The notes under the pieces: generated by a model
Database searches by the model: none
The model's input: only the letters and a program-made list of their open reading frames with translations
Told to the model about the DNA's origin: nothing
Assembly: GCA_027596945.1 (NCBI GenBank)
Contig: JADGJH010000392.1
Coordinates: forward strand, 1 to 19,591
Length of the DNA: 19,591 nt
Direction of reading: 5' to 3'
Source: Physocladia obscura
Taxonomy: Eukaryota > Chytridiomycota > Chytridiomycetes > Chytridiales > Chytriomycetaceae
Program-made: the position numbers and the translations under genes
Shown here: in pieces, positions 9,916-19,591 of the stretch
Layout: each line of letters begins with the position of its first letter
Position numbering within the stretch: the first letter of the stretch is position 1

Positions 9916-12900
9916 TCATCGCTTTCTCTTGAAGCGTTCTTTTGCCCCTAAATCCTTCTTCTTATCCTCAGCTGCATTTCCTAACTTGGCGAGACCGCCG
10001 AATACGGCATCAGGAATAACTCTCTTTTGCAAGTTTGCAAATTCTTTCTTTCCTTCTTCATCGACATCTTGTTCAGATTCTGCATCAACATCCAGATCCA
10101 ACTCCATGGCACCATTTGCATCATTTCCGGTATTTGCACCTTCGTCGTCGTCAGAATCTCCAATTTCGATTGCGTCTGGATTTGCCACAGTTGTTCCAAC
10201 AACAGCTTCTGGGTCATCTTTACTTGCATTAACACCATCGGTGACTTCACTGAGGGTCGATCTGTCTTTAGCTGGAACAAATCCAACAATTCGTGATCCG
10301 CTAGGTTGCTTTTTTTCAGGAGCTACGCGTCCAGCTTTACGATCTTCTTCATCGAGTTCTTCATTGAGTCGTTTTGTTTGGGCTTCCAAGTTTGCTATAA
10401 CATCTCCACTGTTTTCTTCAATTGGTTTTGTTGTAAGACCAGCAGCAGCAGCGCGTTGAGCCAGAAGTTGCGTTGAAATAAAGCCAATATCTGTATTAAA
10501 TTTCGCTTGAACAGATCGCTTCAACCTGGAAAATTGGAGTCAAAAGAGGAAAAAAAGAAAAATAAGAAAAATACCTCAGCATTTCTTTAAACGTATCTTC
10601 GTTTCCATGTTTTGTTTCAAATTCTTGCCAATGTTTCCAATACTCTGCATCAATTCTAGGATCGGCAAATTGACTACCGTAGCCCCAAACAGCTCTTGCA
10701 CGATCAATCTCAAACAAGCTGGCCTCCAATTGAGCAAATCTCATCGCCATTGTCCGTGCAGACTTATCAGGAAGGACTTCAATAGCACGCGTATATATCT
10801 CACGGGCACTTGTGCGGCCAAAAAATGACACTGATTTCGCAATATAATATTCAAACACTTGAAATCTATCAGCGTCACCGACGGCTCGTGTGGCACGGTC
10901 GTAAATTTTCATAGCATGACGCGTGAGGCCATGATCTTCTTCAAGTTTTGCATACAACAGGTACAATGTTTTGGCAAACTTTGCAGGGCATTTATCAAGT
11001 GCATGTTCAAATAAATCCCGTGCTCTTTCAAGTTTTTCGGCTCCGTGACGCGCCACAAATTTTTGCAGGTACAAATTCCATAATTCAAACGCAATCGGAT
11101 AACCAAACAATTCGATTCCTTTTTCATACGCTTTGTAAGACTGAAAACAGAAGTTAAATCGAGAAGAAGAAAAAAGAAACAACAAAAACCAAGAGACAAA
11201 CCTCTTCAAACCATTTTTGTTCCTCCAAAAAGTTTGCACAATTGATGATGATTTGCGGGGTGGCAATTTTAAGCTCCATTATACGCTCGTACACCAATTT
11301 GGTGCTCTCTACTGTTCCGATTGATTCTTCCAAGTCCACATAAAATGACCACAATTTCAGACTTTTGAAAACGCGGACTTGCGGAGACAGTTCTTCATCA
11401 TTGTAACGAATCAATGCCAACGATGGTATTTTTTTTGAAAGTGGTGGAGATACAGTTGCGCGGCCCATAACGTCTAATGCACGATTAAACTCCTTGTGCC
11501 GTAGTTCCATTTCCGCCCACTGACACCAAAGTTCTGCTAAATCATCAACATGTTTGTACGCAACATTCACAGCACGTTCAAAAACCAAACGAGCCTGTTC
11601 CAAATCATCATTGTCCTCATAAAATGTTGCAAATCGAGTCCAGAGTAGGTGAAGTTTGCCAGAAGACTTTTTCGGAATGATTGTCTTGATGGCTTCGGAA
11701 TATGTTTCAATTACCTTTTCCAAATTTCCGCGTTCTCTATGCAAATGCGCACGTTGCTCCCATTCGTTTACGTTATGCGGATTTTGCCGAAGAAGAACAT
11801 CATTGACAAGAAACGGACGTCGCTCCATGAGTTTTTCCAATCTTGCCAATCTCATATCCACATCTGTTTCCAATTCAGCCTTGTCTTCCAGACTCACGTC
11901 ATCCTTTTCGTCGAGTTCCGCAATTTCTTCCATTCGCGCAGTAATAACAGTCTCTTCAAATTCAGCATACGCATCAAATATCATTGTGAAATCTCTCACA
12001 GTCGAAACTTTCACAATTGCCTCTTCGTATATATCTCTTGCTGTTTCAAATTTACCAAGTGCAACATTCCACCGAGCCAGTGAATTCCAGAGACGTCCAA
12101 CTTCATCAGAAAATTTTTCAAGACCTGCGCGAATCATTTTATCGACATTAAGAACTTCTACAAGCCCGAGCCCTTTCCCATTAACTGCGACGCCGCCATC
12201 AGCGCGCGCACTGCTATCTGCAACAGTTCCAAATAACGCATCACTCGTCGGTATTTTCATTGCATCAGCATGCTGACACACCAGCTCGCAAAACTGATTC
12301 CAGATTTGAAAAGATGTTTGTCCTTTTGGGCTCACATACTTTGGATCCGCCATAATAATAGATAAAACGCGTGCAGCTTCCGCATATCGTGGTGCCTTTT
12401 TCAGTTCTTTTATATCTTTGATATTTTCCTCGTCTTCATCGTCATTTTTTTCTCCATCTTCGTCTTCGTTCTCGTTGTCGTGATCCAGCCCAATCAGGAG
12501 TAAATTAACATATTCTTCAGCAGCATCCAGACCTTGGAGCTTGAGAAAACGCCGCCATATCCTCACAGCAGTTTCGCCGCTACATTGAGCAGCAAATTTA
12601 AGATACAAGTCCCACACACGGGGATGCTGGGTGATGGGAAGAGCCTTTAAAGCCCGGTCAAAAGCGCGACGCGTCCGCGTTGGGCACGGTTGATGCATGA
12701 GGAAGCGGCAATACGTCAGCCAAATAACAGGATGTTTGTTGCACAATATTAAGGCGCGTTCAAAAATACTGTTCATTGCCTCGTAGTCCGGATCGTGAAT
12801 TTGTTTGAGGCGCTTTGATAGACCAGTTGCTGGGTTAGTGGATTTTATGTTGAGGATTGATGCAAGACGAAGGTCGATGTAAGCTTTCCACAGTTTGTAA

Positions 12901-13636
12901 GAACCCGGAAGTGCTGCAAGCGCTCGCTCGAAAATGAACGAGCGGGCGGCAAGAGGGGCTGTTGCTTTGTGATCAAGATAAAACAACCAGGCTTTGAGGA
13001 ATTGCGGAGTACGAATGCATTCTTCTTCGAAGGCTTTGGATATTTAATATTAGCATTGATTACTGAAATAAACACCAACTCACGAATATCATCGGCAGCA
13101 ATTAACATTAGCATTTCTTCTTTCGCAAGTGGCAAAGGCGCAGGAAGCGCAGGTGTCAATACAAGTGCAATTTTGTCTTTTATTAGCGGTGGTGGCGGCG
13201 GAGCTTTTCCTTTCGGCTTTTTTAAGTTAACATTTGGTGTCGAATTCGCGCCGGCAGATTCGTCATTGCCGGATGAGTTTGGATTGGGAGAAATGCTTCG
13301 ACTGCGCTCATAGTTTTTGCTATCATTTTCATCTTCGCTGACATTATCGATAACTTTAACTTTGCCTTTACCCTTGGCTTTGGCTTTTGCTTTCGTGGTA
13401 GCTTTGCTACTCACACTTGACAAACTGGAACGGCCTCTTCTAAGTTTAGTTTCAACTTCATTGTTGTCGCCTTCCATCGGCTCATCTTCGTTAGCCTCAG
13501 CGTCACCGTTGCCTTCATCCGCAATTTTCTGTTGCTTATTTTGCAGTGAAGATCTTTTACGAGGTGTTGGTGCCGCTGTTGAAGCTGACGAGGATGATTC
13601 TTCAATTGCATTTGCTTTGGCTCGTCGCGGCGACAT
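9916..13636 (-). CDS. SYF1: Pre-mRNA splicing factor Syf1/XAB2 (NineTeen complex HAT-repeat protein)
   Basis: Exons 13636-13084, 13033-11202, 11140-10575 and 10525-9916 encode 1186 residues. Syf1 is a HAT-repeat scaffold of the Prp19/NineTeen complex in the active spliceosome; human XAB2 also acts in transcription-coupled repair. HAT repeats begin at the conserved DIPFEEECIRTP (about 183-195) and run through most of the protein, with strong family motifs such as RTRRAFDRALKALPITQH, VRDFTMIFDAYAEFEE, ATPQIIINCANFLEEQKWFEES, ARDLFEHALDKCP and KHGNEDTFKEMLR. The C-terminus ends with the family's IPDAVFGGL segment and a basic tail. Residues 1-180 are a disordered extension (KAKAKAKGKGK, six prolines) not usual in the family. 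Intron 1 ends in CCAAAG. An in-frame ATG at 13693 could add 19 residues; I prefer 13636 because the intervening residues do not look like the rest. The start lies 63 nt after the AP-3 mu stop. Confidence 0.93.
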
Positions 13637-13699
13637 ATTTTCTTTAATGACAAAAAACAAATCATGAACTCTCGTTGCCCACTTCTTCAACATTTCAAA
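13637..13699 (-). promoter_or_regulatory. 63-nt gap: AP-3 mu 3' end and SYF1 start region
   Basis: Between the AP-3 mu stop (13702-13700) and the preferred SYF1 ATG lie 63 nt. An in-frame ATG at 13693 sits only 6 nt after the AP-3 mu stop. The SYF1 promoter must overlap the AP-3 mu 3' exons. No polyadenylation signal is evident here. Confidence 0.45.
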
Positions 13700-16409
13700 T
13701 CACACTCGGATTTGATACTTGCCCGACCGACTGAATGCTCGAACTCCCTATATCACAGAACGTTGAAAAAATGAAAAGAGAGTCAGCCTTTGACAAAAAA
13801 AATATATAATTTAAAGTAATTAACCTTAAAAGGCGCATACGCTTCTCCATGAACATTTAATTGATCAATCTTGAGCCCACTTGCCGTGTGCATTGCAACC
13901 TTAAATTCAACAGTGACATCAACAAGTGGTGAAACAGCCAAAACTTGTTGTTTTTGCACTCCGCCATTTGATGCCGAATTATATGCTCCATTAACTTCTT
14001 GCCCTTGTGATTTCTCGGAATTGTACACTGTTAAATGTTGCTTGCTGCCACTTTTTTTTCCGTTTGTCTTCGGTGTGTATGTACCCAATACTTCTTCAAC
14101 AATCGCTCCTTCATTGCCATTTACATCCCCGTTAGTACCTGTCGATGAAGTATACAACTGTCCCGTCAGACTCGGAGACGGTGCCTCCGGTGATATTTTC
14201 GGTACAATCCAACGCATTTTCTGTGCAATATCAATCGTCAATCGCGCATTTAATAATCTTTCGTTTGTCAACTCACTCTCGCATTTTGATCATATTGCAC
14301 ACTTCCAACGCTTGCGTCAATTTTCGCAGATGATATGCTCGGAGGCAAAACTATTGTCACAATAACTTGTTCGAGTGGTTTTCCACCTGTGCTTAGGGCT
14401 TTGAGACTGACTTGCAGTGACCCTAATTTATGGTTGATGTTACAACTTGTGCACCTGTATGAATATAATTACCTCCAGCTTTTGTGAAATAAATTTGAGG
14501 CTTAACAACGATGGGCAAATACTGCGGATTTGTGATAGGAAGCCTTTTTGTGTTGTTGATGTGTGTTTTTTATTACATTTTTTAATATGGCTTTTCTGAT
14601 GGGAAAAAATGCTTACACATAATCCATAAGTTTGAAATCTCCATCTGGCGGAACAAAAGAAATGATACGTTCCTTATCAAAGCGAAAATAGCTGTAATAG
14701 AGTAATATATATATCAAAATGCTTGAACAACCAGATGTGGTGACAAACCGAACGCATGGATGGAACGCCGTCATAACATCCTCAAAAATTTTCGGATTTT
14801 GAAAGTTTAAAGTTAAATCAGGCATTCCTAGGTAAAATGCAAAAAATTAAATGATCAACACTTGAATTCATCAATCACTTCGAGTAATAAAAAAATTGTT
14901 CAACCTGATAACTTTGAAGTACATCGAACTTCCCCAGAAATATTTCCAGATAAAATCTTGCCATTCCTAGTCAATTTTGAATTTAATTTAATTTAATTTA
15001 ATTTTTTTTTTTGACTTCCTTCACAGCCAAAAAAATATAACAAGAGAAAAATATCCGTACTTGTCTAATAAAACATTGAGACTCTCGATAATATCCATAT
15101 AAAACTCATTTTTGGCATATTTGATACCCGTAGTTCGCCAAGGAACCGAAAATGAACCTGACGGAAGTTTTGATGGACCAAATGTGCTGGAGATACATTT
15201 GATGTTAATAATATATTTATATTTAAAAATATTCACTTTGGTCCAAGAGCAACGGCGTTCATCATACTGGATAATAGCGATGGAGGAGGAACCATATCTT
15301 TGAGAATAGCGGTTTCTGTAATATATGGATGGCCGTTGTCGAGCATTTCTTCCAGAAGCTACAACAAGAAAGTAAATATAATTTTGATGAGAAAAGAGAG
15401 ACAAACTTCATAAACGACAACAAAGTGCTCTTTAATGATAATCTCTGAAATCTCGCCGAAATAATCAATTAGAATGTCGACGATTCTTTGCAAAAATTCG
15501 ATAATCTCCAAGGGTTGGACTGTTATTTACGATTTGAAAATTTCGAAACAGGATTAAGAGCTTGCGCGGTCACTACCTTCTTCCCGAAATAAAGCAACAA
15601 AGAAAAGACTATTGCGCTGGATGTGCACGAGATAGAATTCGTCGGTGGAGGCGAGCGGGATGACGTCAAAAACATTGGTTTCGTTAACAATAACACCACC
15701 GTCGCCGCCTATATAGAAAGCACCGGCAGGAGTGGCAGGCTGTTGGACAGTAGGGATGGAGGATGCGAGGTTCGACAGCGAAGGGATAGCATTGGACAGC
15801 GAGTTAAGGGCGCTTGCGGCTGCTGCGGTAGTCGATGCGGCGGCGGATACTGCGGCAGCAGAAGCAGTGGAGGCTAACTGGCCCACGTTGATGTTGTTCA
15901 GGTTGATTGTGTTGGACGACACCACTGCAGCTAGCGCATCGGCAGCAACAGGCACCTGCGGAAATCGAGAAGGACAAAGAGCGCAGAGCATCGCATTATC
16001 GCATCATCGCAGAATATCGCATTAAATTGCATTGTATCGCACAGAAGATATGAATCAAATAAATCAGATCAGCGCGATACGGGTATGAGTGTTCTGCTTA
16101 CCGTACGCAGACGGCCTGTGCGCGCAGCCTGATCAAACACGAGCGCCACAGCTTGACGTGCCGTTTGTGACACCTGCGCCGAGTTTCCATGGCAATGTTT
16201 TTCGATAAGTGGAGTGCTTTTATTGGTATTAGTTGATGTGCCAAAGTGTCAAAGTCTTTTAGCTAATCCTTCCATTGATTCTGTCTAACACATGGAGCGC
16301 AAACAATCTGATGTATTTAAGCTGCTGTTGCTGATACTTATGTCGTTATTTTCGCTCACACGCGATCTGCTTACCCATCGTGCGCACTGAGGATGAAGAA
16401 TGCGTCCAT
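13700..16409 (-). CDS. APM3: AP-3 adaptor complex mu subunit
   Basis: Thirteen exons, 16409-16375, 16216-16102, 15955-15577, 15519-15407, 15358-15237, 15186-15061, 14966-14905, 14827-14749, 14691-14617, 14543-14473, 14422-14277, 14220-13825 and 13747-13700, encode 588 residues. AP-3 mu recognises tyrosine-type sorting signals for vesicle traffic to the vacuole/lysosome. The N-terminal longin-like domain starts MDAFFILSAHDGTPLIEKH, is interrupted by an Ala/Ser-rich insertion (about 52-150), then resumes with LFFVALF, DYFGE and LLEEMLDNG. The mu homology domain (about 267-588) has VPWRTTGIKY, NISGEVRCTSKLSGMPDL, FHPCVRYFRFDKERIISFVPPDG and the C-terminal PFKGVRAFSRSGKYQIRV. A second low-complexity insertion covers about 465-535. 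Family length is usually near 420-480, so the two insertions explain the excess. All twelve introns are GT-AG, and phases close throughout. Two introns end in AAAG. Confidence 0.92.
14980..15012. repeat. AATTT pentanucleotide repeat inside an AP-3 mu intron
   Basis: Four to five tandem attta/aattt units are followed by a run of eleven T on the plus strand. The repeat lies within intron 6 of the AP-3 mu gene (15060-14967), just before its 3' splice site. It makes this intron one of the longer ones in the gene (94 nt). No function is implied. Confidence 0.75.
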
Positions 16410-16712
16410 ATTTCCTCGAACCTTTTTCCGAAATCAACTTGAATGATTGACTGAGTCGACAGACCCTCTCTACAAAGATAAAGTGATTTGTGTAGGCGAA
16501 TGCTTTTTGTTACATTTTGGTCATGGTTTAGTTAGCACCACAGGCTGTTTGCATTGTACTTTGGAGTTGCGCTGTGGGTGTACTCCTCTTTATGTACCAA
16601 CTTGATAATGTATTGTACCAAATATATTTACCGGCCTGTTTTTGGTGTCAAAGCAGGAAAAGGGCTGGGCCGTGTTTTGACACGGGGTTTCGTTGGGATT
16701 TGCGGAAAAAAA
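16410..16712. promoter_or_regulatory. Divergent promoter between AP-3 mu and the SH3-RA gene
   Basis: These 303 nt separate the two divergent start codons. The frame of the SH3-RA gene is open back to about 16554 and contains an ATG at 16608, so part of this stretch could be coding or leader. I see no clear TATA box or repeated operator. Confidence 0.5.
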
Positions 16713-19591
16713 ATGAGGGTTGAACACAGTGGTGGCACTTCACTTCCCTTTTCTGTGCAAAAATCAAAGCGGATGCTGGATTCCCCACCAATTTCCATCT
16801 CGCCCGCATCCGAAGGTAGCAACAGTCATTATATACTCGCAAATCCCAGTCGCATAACTGGAAATGCGAATGCGAACGTGAATCTGCATGGAAATGGAAT
16901 TTTGCATTCTTACAGACACGGTCTCGAAATCGGAGCTGAAAACAGAACAAGACGCAAGTGGCCGCAATCAGACGAGCCCGTTGCCACACGTATCTCTAAT
17001 ACAAGTACATTCCACGTTGCTCGCACTGACTTTGGGTTTGCAGCAGTTACTGTGGCGGCTGCAGCGGTGGCGCCGATACGCAAGGTGCAAAATAATGGTG
17101 CAGCTTTAAATGGGACTGAAACAGATAGTGACAGTGGGAGTGACGTTTCTTACTCAGGCTCGGATTCGCCCTCAAGTTCGTTCTCAAGTTCAGACGACTG
17201 CAATGACGATAACAATCGAGATGACACTTTGGATTATGATGATTATGGATCAGATGATGGAAATGGGGATAATATTGAAGCCAACATCACCAGCAACATT
17301 CGCAACATCAACAACAGCAGTGGTAGCAGCAGCAGCAGCAGCAGCAAAACTATAACTGAGATTTTCAATAACAACAATGATAACGATGATGGTGATGAAG
17401 AAAATGAAGAAAATGAGAACGTTTATGCCGTCAGCACATTTGTAGCTACAGTGGCCGGACAAGCAACGGTGCTTGCGGGTGACGTGCTGCAGTTATTAGA
17501 TGATTCTAACGCATACTGGTGGCTGGTTCGATGTGTGCAGCGCAATGAGGTTTGTTTTTTATTCAAAATTTTTTTGCCTATTAAAACATTTCTCAGTGGG
17601 GATATATTCCTGCTATCAATGTGGAAACTCCAAATGAGCGTCTCGCCCGTGTTAATGTTAAGCGTAATGTTATTATTGGTCAGGCTACTCCTGAAGAAGT
17701 TCTTGGTGAATCACGTTCAATATTCTCTCTCAAACGGCGCAAATCGCAACGAAAGCCTTCAACCAACAATTCTGCTCTCTCAGTTTACAGTCAAACTAGT
17801 AATGGCAGTAGTTTCTTGCAAATTGGCCCCGTCAATGGAAATTTTGCATCTCCAATCACTTCTCCACGCCGCAGAATCACTTTCGCATTGGTTCCCATAG
17901 TATTTACACACGAAATCGACGACGATTACGAGGACTACGTCGACGATGATTTTAGCGACAGAAGCAGTGCCAATCCAGTCAACGGCAATATTATTGTTCC
18001 CACTAATATCGATTGTTCACTATCGCCACCGACATTAATTGAAATATCGGACTCTAATTCGACCAATAATACTGGAGACCAGAATGGTCGCTCCTCGCCA
18101 ACGACCTCTGAAGACTCTTACCCACATGAATATTCACAGATTGCAGGAAGCAATCAATTGGCGTTTGGGCAATCGAATTTACCAAATCTTCCTTCTCAAT
18201 CGCGTTTAAAAGGAAAATCGTCGTTGTCAAAAATGATGGACCGTGTATTTGCAAAAGTATTCATAAATTATTTTTTTCTTTTTCTTTTTAAAACATTTTT
18301 CTCCCACCCTTCAGAAAGGAAAAGAAGAACCGGTAGAGCGAGGGTTTTCTCCAAAATCTTTAAATGCATCACCATTGGCAAATGCACCAGTTGTCAAAGT
18401 TCCGCCGACCTTCCCTGTAATTGTACAAACACAACTACCCCAACTTCCAACTCCGCGGTCTTCGCCGCCAATCATCAGAATCTACCCGGGTAACATCGAC
18501 ACATTGACAACATACAAGACGATTCCATTCACACCTACGTGCACGGCTGCAAAGTTACTTTCAATTGCGCTTGCCCGCTTCAAACGCGATAATCCCAACA
18601 TATTTGACCAAATGAGTCCCAACAGCCCGCGATTCGCCGGTGACGGCCGCAGCGGCAGCGATAATAGCAATAGCAGCAGCGTTAACAGCAACGATCCGAA
18701 CCCGGGCGACTTTTATCTAAGTGTACTGCATATGGACAGTTGTCAACGTGTACTCGAGAATGATGTTGTTGTGTGGGAGTTTCTTGAAGCTTTGCGGAAG
18801 AAAGATACGTTGCCGGGGCTAAGCAAAGGTGTGGGAAGTATAGGAAGGGGTAGTGATGGGCAGGCGTTGATGGATAGAAAGACGAATGGAGGCGGTGAAA
18901 GTGGCGGCGCAGCGTTATTAGGAAACAGTGTGTTTGACGATGATAAGATTATTCGAGTGATTTTAAACTATCGCACACCGAAGCTGATGTTGGTGGGGGG
19001 GTTAGAAGAAGGGAGGTCTGAAGTAGGTCGTCTTGTTTTAAGTAACGGCCGTGTTAGTGGCGGTGGTAGTGGTAGTAGTGAGCGTGAGACAGTTGATGGT
19101 CGACGGTTTAGGAATTCTAATGTAAGCAACTCTAATGTAAGCAGCAATAGTTCTAGCGCAAGTAATGATTATGTAAAAAATGAGTTTGCTGGATCAGCAA
19201 TGGTACGAAGTACAAGTTCGTCTGTAAGTAGACGCCGCAACTTAGGAGGAGTGTCGTCCCAAAATGGTTACCAAAAACCCCAACAACTTCAACAACAACA
19301 ACAGCAGCAGCAGCAGCAGCAATTTGCGTTGCCACCAAGACCACCAAAGTCGTCGTCTTCAAAAGAAATGCTTGCACGTGTATATATGGATGTATTGGTG
19401 GTAGGTGTTGAAAAAAGTCGTCACGACAACTACAACAGCCACCGTATATACAAGACTATCAAAATTTTCCCACAAACGACTGCACTTGAGGTTCTGCGAA
19501 CAAGCTTGAAGAAATTTAATAAGGCTTTTGCTGGTGAATTTTTTCAGCAGATTGAGGATGGGTACGAGCTTTGTGCTATTAAAGATAATGC
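16713..19591 (+). CDS. SH3 and tandem Ras-associating domain protein, Bud14/Tea4-like (3' end missing)
   Basis: Exons 16713-17549, 17597-18256 and 18315 to the window edge encode at least 924 residues, open to the end. Residues 1-235 are disordered with acidic, Ser and Asn runs. An SH3 domain lies at about 237-290 (DVLQLLDDSNAYWWLV, then WGYIPAINVETP across intron 1). The following NERLARVNVKRN and a basic RITF at 372-375 before an acidic DDDYEDYVDDD block resemble the fungal polarity proteins Bud14/Tea4, which recruit PP1 phosphatase through an RVxF motif. Exon 3 holds two ubiquitin-like Ras-associating candidates: from about 552 (RIYPGNI, FYLSVLHMDS) and near the window end (HRIYKTIKIFPQTTALEVL, YELC). 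A poly-Gln tract separates them. Both introns are phase 0 GT-AG. A role in polarity signalling downstream of a Ras-type GTPase is inference. The start could also be 16608 or 16773. Confidence 0.75.
19280..19323 (+). repeat. CAA/CAG repeat encoding poly-Gln
   Basis: A run of CAA and CAG codons encodes a glutamine tract between the two Ras-associating domains of the SH3 protein. Six consecutive CAG codons form its purest part. It looks like a flexible linker and a likely length-variable microsatellite. Confidence 0.8.

Noticed and set aside
13063..13083. Early TTTCAG in the first SYF1 intron as the acceptor
   Set aside because: It would give a 21-nt intron, precedes the CTAAT branch-like motif and breaks the conserved DIPFEEE junction.
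14455..14472. An 18-nt intron in AP-3 mu ending at ATACAG
   Set aside because: Too short to splice and leads to a stop. Extending to the TTAG at 14424-14423 gives a normal 50-nt intron and the expected frame.
16554..16712. Upstream extension of the SH3-RA protein
   Set aside because: The first codon is TTG; the internal ATG at 16608 is possible, but the segment looks unlike the rest of the protein, while 16713 has purines in the usual start context.
1..19591. Mobile elements, CRISPR arrays, tRNA/rRNA genes, prokaryotic features or a novel defence-like cluster
   Set aside because: No terminal repeats, transposase motifs, spaced repeats or cloverleaf sequences were seen; all long frames are explained by six ordinary eukaryotic genes.

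Overview
This window reads as nuclear DNA of an intron-rich fungus. It holds six protein genes with about 27 introns, most of them 47-160 nt long. The gene set (Set1, Syf1, AP-3 mu, cytochrome c heme lyase, SUN protein, and an SH3 protein with Bud14/Tea4-like features) points to a fungus. The intron density (12 in the AP-3 mu gene), the Asn/Ser/Asp-rich disorder and the SETD1-like Set1 C-terminus suggest an early-diverging, chytrid-like lineage. That placement is inference. I saw no prokaryotic operons, CRISPR, transposons, tRNA or rRNA.

Layout, left to right. (1) 59-3660, minus strand: a SUN-domain nuclear-envelope protein in three exons. (2) 3661-4225: a divergent promoter and leader region. 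(3) 4226-8948, plus strand: SET1, the COMPASS histone H3K4 methyltransferase, in seven coding exons. It has an RRM, a long Arg-Ser repeat, a WDR5-binding-type motif, SET and post-SET, and its last intron is GC-AG. (4) 9005-9845, minus: holocytochrome c synthase, convergent with SET1 across 56 nt. (5) 9916-13636, minus: SYF1/XAB2, a HAT-repeat spliceosome (NineTeen complex) protein with a long disordered N-terminal extension. (6) 13700-16409, minus: the AP-3 adaptor mu subunit in 13 exons. (7) 16410-16712: a second divergent promoter. (8) 16713 to the window end, plus: an SH3 protein with a PP1-docking-like motif and two Ras-associating-like domains, truncated by the window edge.

I rebuilt the gene models by hand. 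I joined exons so that phases match and so that the protein agrees with what I know of each family. Every multi-exon model sums to a whole number of codons, apart from the SET1 5' end, which is unresolved, and the truncated last gene.

The genes do not form a pathway; this is a compact housekeeping neighbourhood. Three minus-strand genes follow each other with only 63 and 70 nt between stop and start. I found no convincing new multi-gene system. The points worth a second look are at the level of gene structure: five A-rich 3' splice sites ending in AAG, a GC-AG intron that splits the SET1 zinc site and whose branch-like motif is also a stop codon, an SR-type repeat inside a histone methyltransferase, large low-complexity insertions in conserved proteins, and the SH3 plus tandem RA architecture.
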